A stretch of 37,970 nucleotides of DNA, from assembly GCA_016793045.1 (NCBI GenBank), contig JAEUKZ010000160.1:1-37970 (forward strand). The letters run 5' to 3'. Source of the stretch: Alphaproteobacteria bacterium. Its GTDB lineage: Bacteria; Pseudomonadota; Alphaproteobacteria; CACIAM-22H2. The position numbers and the translations under genes are program-made. Within the stretch, counting starts at the first letter, position 1, and every line of letters begins with the position of its first letter. The notes beneath the pieces are model-generated. The model saw only the letters and a list, made by a program, of their open reading frames with translations. It was not told the DNA's origin and ran no database searches. Of the stretch, positions 33,830 to 37,970 are shown in pieces.

Positions 33830-34642
33830 TCAGCCTGCGCGCAAGGCGAGCAGGCGGTCGGCGAATTCGACGAAGCCGGCCCCGCCGCGCGACGCGGTCA
33901 CGAAGGCCGGCGGGGTCGCGATGCGGTCGAGCTGGTCGCGCACGTTGGCGACCCCGACCGACAGCGGGAAATGGCCGAACATCGGCGCGTCGTTGGGCGA
34001 GTCGCCGACAAAGGCGCAGGCGGCGAGCGGCGCGCCGCCGGCGAGGCCGAAGCGCGCGCCGAGCAGGGCGAGCGAGGTCGAGCGCTTGTCGAAGCTGCCG
34101 AACCAGCCGTTGACATGGATCGAGCTGACCTTCGCCGTTGCGCCCGCTTCGGTGAAGAGCGCGACGATGCGGTCGATCGCCGCATCCGGAAGCGGGCCGA
34201 CATCCTCGGCAAAATCGATCGCCAGATCGGCCTCGCGATAGGCCTGGTCGGCGGCGATGCGCGCTTCCGGAACGGCGGTGAGGATCGCGGAAGCAAGTGC
34301 GTTCAGCCGCGCGCGATTGGCGGCGCGCTCGGCCTCGGTAAGCGCGTAGCCGCGGTCCATCCGCCGCGCCTGATGGTCGTAGGCGAACCAGAAGGCGCCA
34401 TTCTCGCCGACCACCGCGGCGACCGGCCAGAAGCGCGCGATCAGGTCGCACCAGCCCGCCGGGCGGCCTGTGACCGGGATGACCGCGAGCCCTGCGCCGG
34501 CAAGCCGCTCGAGCGCCGCATACGCGGCTGCGGGCAGGCGGCCATGGTCGGTCAGCGTGTCGTCGATGTCGGTGAGGACAAAGCGGAGCGCGCGTGCGGC
34601 ATCTTGGGGGAAGGCGCCGAGCGCCTGCAGGGAGGCGGCCAT
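33830..34642 (-). CDS. HAD-superfamily sugar-phosphatase-like hydrolase
   Basis: This 270-residue protein is a HAD hydrolase with a type-II cap, near the sucrose/trehalose/mannosylglycerate phosphatase group. Motif I is VLTDIDDTLTD with nucleophile Asp25 and acid Asp27; motif II is the Thr in VIPVTGRPAGW; the late acidic motif is FVGDSPNDAPMF near 210-220. It should hydrolyse a phosphate ester, but the substrate cannot be named. The ATG at 34642 (MAASLQALGAF) is preferred on alignment; an ATG 15 codons earlier is possible, and neither has a strong ribosome site. It is divergent from the phosphate cotransporter and 121 bp upstream of phnD. Confidence 0.88.
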   Translation of the reverse strand: MAASLQALGAFPQDAARALRFVLTDIDDTLTDHGRLPAAAYAALERLAGAGLAVIPVTGRPAGWCDLIARFWPVAAVVGENGAFWFAYDHQARRMDRGYALTEAERAANRARLNALASAILTAVPEARIAADQAYREADLAIDFAEDVGPLPDAAIDRIVALFTEAGATAKVSSIHVNGWFGSFDKRSTSLALLGARFGLAGGAPLAACAFVGDSPNDAPMFGHFPLSVGVANVRDQLDRIATPPAFVTASRGGAGFVEFADRLLALRAG

Positions 34643-34787
34643 GGTCTCGCGGGAACGGGTTGCCGGAACAGCAGGGCAAATTACCACGCAATGCCGCGAA
34701 TCTGCATAGCCCTTCGGTCGAGCTTCTGTTACAGTTTCGCTTCACTCATAAACGCGCCGGCTTCGAAGCGTTCCCGCGCAAGCGATT

Positions 34788-34822
34788 GGAGGAATGCGAT
34801 CTCCGCGACCGTCATCCTGATG
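34788..34822 (+). promoter_or_regulatory. Unusual translation start region of the phosphate cotransporter
   Basis: GGAGG at 34788-34792 is the only strong ribosome site. Six bases after it, in frame, is ATC (34799), not ATG. One base after it plus an A is an out-of-frame ATG (34794) that encodes eight residues and ends in TGA at 34818-34820, overlapping the in-frame ATG 34820 as TGATG. Either a non-canonical ATC start or translational coupling through a short leader is possible. Confidence 0.5.
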
Positions 34823-36514
34823 CACGTCCTGGGCGGCGTTGCCCTGTTGCTGTGGGGGCTGCGCATGGTCCGTACGGGCGTGATGCGCGCCTTCGGCGGC
34901 GACCTCCGCCATCTGATCAGCATCGGCATGCGCCGGGTGCCGGTTGCGTTCGCGGTCGGCCTCGGCGTCACCGCCATCCTGCAGAGCTCGACCGCCACTT
35001 CGCTGATGACGGCGTCCTTCGCCGCGCGCGGCTTGGTGGCGACGGTGCCGGCGCTCGCAGTGGTGCTTGGCGCCGATGTCGGCACCTCGCTGGTCGCCCA
35101 GCTGCTGTCGCTCAATCTCACCTGGCTGTCGCCGCTGTGCGTGCTGGTCGGAGTCGCGACGTTCATGACCACCGCCGCGACGCGCTGGCGCGATCTCGGC
35201 CGCGCGGTGCTCGGGCTCGGTCTCATGCTGCTGGCGCTGCGCCAGATCGTCGACGCCACCCTGCCGCTGCGCGATTCCGTCGTGATCGAGGAAGTTCTCG
35301 CGGCGCTGTCCGGCGAAAGCGTTCTGGCGGTGCTGCTCGCGGCAGGCCTGACCTGGATCGCGCACTCGAGCCTCGCGATCGTCCTGCTGGTGATGTCGCT
35401 GGCCGGCGTCGGACTGCTGCCGGTCGAATTCGCGCTCGCGCTCATCCTCGGCGCCAATCTCGGCGGCGCGCTCCCGGCGGTGATCGCGACCTGGCGCAGC
35501 GACGTCGGCGCGCGGCGCGTGACGCTCGGCAATCTCGGCTTCCGCGCCATCGGTGTTGTGCTGACGCTGCCGCTTGTCGGCATCGCGGCGGCGGCGCTCG
35601 CCGCCATCGAGCCGGGTGCTGCGCGCGTCGCTGCCAACTTCCACACCGCGTTCAACCTGGCGCTCGCACTCGTCTTCGTGCCCCTGCTGCCGATCGCGGG
35701 GCGGGTGATCGAGCGTCTGCTGCCGCATCGCGCCACGGTCGACGATCCGTCGCGACCGCGCTATCTCGACCCGACCGCGGTCGACAGCCCGGACCTCGCG
35801 CTCGCCGCCGCCGCGCGCGAGACGCTGCGGATGGGCGACACGCTCGAGACGATGCTGCGCGACACGCTGACGGTGTTCCGCAACGACGACCGCAAGCTCG
35901 CCGACGACGTGTGCAAGCGCGACGACGTCGTCGACAAGCTCCACGAGGCGATCAAGATCTACCTGACGCAGCTCAGCCGCGAAGAGGTGCTGGGCGAGGC
36001 CGGCAGCCGGCGCTGCATGGAGATCATCGCCTTCACCACCAACCTCGAGCATGTCGGCGACATCATCGACAAGAACCTGATCGAGCTCGCCGAGAAGAAG
36101 ATCAAGCATCGGCTGCGCTTCTCCGACGAAGGTTTTGCCGACATCCAGCGCCTGCACGAGGATGTGCTCGGCACGTTGCGGCTGGCGCTGGCCACGTTCA
36201 TGTCGGGCGACCCGGCGATGGCACGCCGGCTGCTGGCCGAAAAGGTGCGCTTCCGCGAATGCGAGCGTGCGGCCGCCGACAAGCATCTCGACCGGCTGCG
36301 CAGCAACCGGCCGGAGAGCGTCGAGACGAGTTCGCTCCATCTCGACGTCCTGCGCGACCTGAAGCGCATCAACTCGCATCTCGTCTCGGTCGCCTATCCG
36401 ATCCTCGAACAGACCGGCGAACTTCGTGCGAGCCGTCTTGCCAACGCGGCGCCGACCGAGGATGCTGCGATCAAGAGCCAGCCGCCGCTTTCCGGCGGCG
36501 CCGCCACGACCTGA
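34799..36514 (+). CDS. Na+/phosphate cotransporter with PhoU-like C-terminal domain
   Basis: This inner-membrane protein has two Na/Pi-cotransporter repeats, each with the typical Ser motif: VTAILQSSTATSLMTA in the first and TWIAHSSLAIVLLVMS in the second, with about eight hydrophobic segments over the first 320 residues. The C-terminal 200 residues form PhoU-like helical bundles (MEIIAFTTNLEHVGDIIDKN). Relatives start just before SATVILMHVLGGVALLLWG, which here is preceded by ATC at 34799 with ideal ribosome-site spacing. If ATC is not used, the first ATG is 34820, removing seven residues and giving 564. The transport substrate is probably phosphate, consistent with nearby phn genes. It is divergent from the HAD sugar phosphatase gene. 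Confidence 0.92.
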   Translation: MSATVILMHVLGGVALLLWGLRMVRTGVMRAFGGDLRHLISIGMRRVPVAFAVGLGVTAILQSSTATSLMTASFAARGLVATVPALAVVLGADVGTSLVAQLLSLNLTWLSPLCVLVGVATFMTTAATRWRDLGRAVLGLGLMLLALRQIVDATLPLRDSVVIEEVLAALSGESVLAVLLAAGLTWIAHSSLAIVLLVMSLAGVGLLPVEFALALILGANLGGALPAVIATWRSDVGARRVTLGNLGFRAIGVVLTLPLVGIAAAALAAIEPGAARVAANFHTAFNLALALVFVPLLPIAGRVIERLLPHRATVDDPSRPRYLDPTAVDSPDLALAAAARETLRMGDTLETMLRDTLTVFRNDDRKLADDVCKRDDVVDKLHEAIKIYLTQLSREEVLGEAGSRRCMEIIAFTTNLEHVGDIIDKNLIELAEKKIKHRLRFSDEGFADIQRLHEDVLGTLRLALATFMSGDPAMARRLLAEKVRFRECERAAADKHLDRLRSNRPESVETSSLHLDVLRDLKRINSHLVSVAYPILEQTGELRASRLANAAPTEDAAIKSQPPLSGGAATT

Positions 36515-36548
36515 GCGGCCGGCGTCGCGACATCTTGCGAAGCGAGCC

Positions 36549-37175
36549 ATGAGCGATCGGACCGTCACGCCCGACACGGTGATCTTCGACCTCGGCGGCG
36601 TGCTCATCGACTGGAACCCGCGCCACCTCTACCGCAAGCTGATTCCGGATGAGATCGAACGCGAGCATTTCCTCGCCGAGGTGTGTTCGCCGGACTGGAA
36701 TTTGCAGCAGGACTACGGCCGGCCGATCGCCGACGCCAACGCGGTGCTGATCGAACGGCATCCGGAGAAGCGCGATCTCATCGAGGCGTTCTACGGCCGC
36801 TGGGACGAGATGCTCGGCGGCGCCATCGACGAGACGGTGGCGATCCTCGAGGCGCTCGACGAGGCCGGCGTCCGCCTGTTCGCCCTCACCAACTGGTCGG
36901 CCGAGACCTATCCGCGCGCCGAGCCGCGCTTTCCCTTCCTGCAGCGCTTCCGCCACGTCGCCGTTTCCGGCCGCCAGAAGATGGGCAAGCCCGATCCGCG
37001 CTTCTACCGGCACCTGTTCGAGGTCGGCGGCATCGACCCGCGCCGCGCCGTCTTCATCGACGACAGCCCCAAGAACGTTGCCGCCGGCGCCGCGCTCGGA
37101 CTCACGGCGATCCACTTCACGGATGCAGGCGATCTCGCCCGGCGCCTGACGGCGCTCGGCCTGCCGGCGCGCTGA
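36549..37175 (+). CDS. HAD-IA family phosphatase, YihX-like
   Basis: This 208-residue HAD hydrolase has motif I VIFDLGGVLIDWNP with nucleophile Asp14, motif II LFALTNWSAETY, the Lys motif KMGKPDPRFY and motif IV VFIDDSPKNVAAG. The FDLGGVLIDW form resembles YihX-type sugar-phosphate phosphatases, where the second motif I acid is not the usual aspartate. The substrate is unknown. It begins 34 bp after the phosphate cotransporter on the same strand and may be co-transcribed; the ribosome site is weak. Confidence 0.9.
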   Translation: MSDRTVTPDTVIFDLGGVLIDWNPRHLYRKLIPDEIEREHFLAEVCSPDWNLQQDYGRPIADANAVLIERHPEKRDLIEAFYGRWDEMLGGAIDETVAILEALDEAGVRLFALTNWSAETYPRAEPRFPFLQRFRHVAVSGRQKMGKPDPRFYRHLFEVGGIDPRRAVFIDDSPKNVAAGAALGLTAIHFTDAGDLARRLTALGLPAR

Positions 37176-37256
37176 GGCGCTGGCGCCCCCGCTGCGGCCG
37201 TGGCATCACGGTCCGCCGCCGACGCGCGCGGTGTTTCGCAGGCTGGAAAGGGCGCC

Positions 37257-37970
37257 ATGAGTCTCACGCGACCGACGATCACCGGCAGCTTCGGTGTCGT
37301 CGCCTCGACGCATTGGATCGGTTCGGCGATCGGCATGTCGATCCTCGAGCGCGGCGGCAATGCCTTCGATGCCGCGGTCGCGACCGGGTTGGCGCTCCAG
37401 GTGCTCGAGCCGCATCTCAACGGCCCGGCCGGTGATCTCGTCGGCCTGGTGATGCCCGCCGGCGCCGCCCGTCCGCGCGTCCTGTGCGGCCAGGGGGTCG
37501 CGCCGGCCGGGATGACGATCGCGCATTTCAAGGCGCAGGGGCTGGACCTTATCCCGGGGACGGGACTGCTGCCGGCGGTCGTCCCCGGCTCGTTCGGCGC
37601 CTGGATGATGATCCTCTCGGACTACGGCACGATGGCGCTGCGCGACGTCGCGGCGCCGGCAGTCGGGCTGGCGCGCGACGGCTATCCCGTGCTGCCCGGC
37701 CTCGCACGCGCGATCGCGGCGGTGTCGCCACTGTTCGTCGAGGAGTGGCCGAGCTCCGCGGCGGTCTATTGTCCGGGCGGCAAGGCGCCGGAAGCGGGCG
37801 CGCGCCACACCAACCCGGCACTCGCGGCGACCTACGAGCGCATCGTGCGCGAGGCCGAAGCGGCGGGCGGCGACCGCACGCGGCAGATCGAGGCGGCGCG
37901 CCGTGCCTTCTACGAAGGCTTCGTCGCCGCTGCGATCGATCGCTTCGTGCGCGCGCCGGCGATCGATTCC
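37257..37970 (+). CDS. Gamma-glutamyltransferase family protein, N-terminal part (cut by window edge)
   Basis: The ATG at 37257 (MSLTRPTITGSFG) with GGAAAGG about 5 bases upstream opens a frame that runs 238 codons to the right edge. The sequence is the large-chain start of a gamma-glutamyltransferase-like protein: ASTHWIGSAIGMSILERGGN, AFDAAVATGLALQVLEPHLN, and VPGSFGAWMMILSDYGTMAL. The catalytic threonine and small chain lie outside the window. No signal peptide is visible. It is a divergent paralogue of the gene at 20136-21740. Confidence 0.88.
   Translation, partial: MSLTRPTITGSFGVVASTHWIGSAIGMSILERGGNAFDAAVATGLALQVLEPHLNGPAGDLVGLVMPAGAARPRVLCGQGVAPAGMTIAHFKAQGLDLIPGTGLLPAVVPGSFGAWMMILSDYGTMALRDVAAPAVGLARDGYPVLPGLARAIAAVSPLFVEEWPSSAAVYCPGGKAPEAGARHTNPALAATYERIVREAEAAGGDRTRQIEAARRAFYEGFVAAAIDRFVRAPAIDS

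Noticed and set aside
34700..34760. Pho box upstream of the phosphate cotransporter
   Set aside because: CTGTTAC is present but its partner half-site does not match on either strand.
36481..36499. Perfect GCCGCCG/CGGCGGC hairpin as terminator of the phosphate cotransporter gene
   Set aside because: It lies inside the last codons of the gene and lacks a T-run; such stems are expected by chance in this GC content.

Overview
The window is GC-rich chromosomal DNA, densely coding, with 4-bp ATGA or GTGA start/stop overlaps inside operons and very long spurious frames antisense to the genes. A soluble FdsGBACD-type formate dehydrogenase, paired phosphonate permeases, a CtrA-like TTAA-N7-TTAA site and an FNR/FixK box point to an alphaproteobacterium. 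I cannot name the genus. I see no rRNA, tRNA, CRISPR array or insertion sequence.

Positions 1-11994 hold the most unusual locus. Leftward are a proline-rich single-TM protein with a Sel1-like region, an exported formylglycine-generating-enzyme (FGE/SUMF1) fold protein without the catalytic cysteines, and a membrane-anchored trypsin-like protease whose N-terminus resembles SrfA; the protease runs off the left edge. Divergent from them are srfB (actin/Hsp70-like ATPase) and srfC (P-loop GTPase), overlapping by ATGA, followed closely by a FkbM methyltransferase/GT2 glycosyltransferase fusion. I read this as an Srf-type system joining two cytosolic NTPases to an envelope protease and an FGE-fold protein.

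Positions 12072-19908 carry a pirin gene and then fdsR-fdsG-fdsB-fdsA-fdhD(fdsC)-fdsD, a complete NAD-linked molybdenum formate dehydrogenase operon with its LysR regulator. Convergent to fdsD is a 29-residue one-helix membrane protein (19943-20032) with a strong ribosome site and a perfect TTGAT-N4-ATCAA box upstream.

Positions 20136-30171 are accessory metabolism and signalling: a gamma-glutamyltransferase-family enzyme, a DUF4406-like protein, a LysR regulator, an amidase, a PAS-GGDEF diguanylate cyclase, a YidB/DUF937 protein, and a DUF1501-DUF1800 pair. The 306-bp gap upstream of the amidase holds a CtrA-like site and a strong palindrome.

Positions 30172-37970 have a phosphorus theme: a leftward phnD-phnC-phnE-phnE importer with GTGA overlaps and a weak Pho-box candidate, a HAD sugar-phosphatase-like gene, a divergent Na+/phosphate-cotransporter-PhoU protein with an unusual start, a YihX-like HAD phosphatase, and the 5' part of a second gamma-glutamyltransferase-family gene cut by the right edge.
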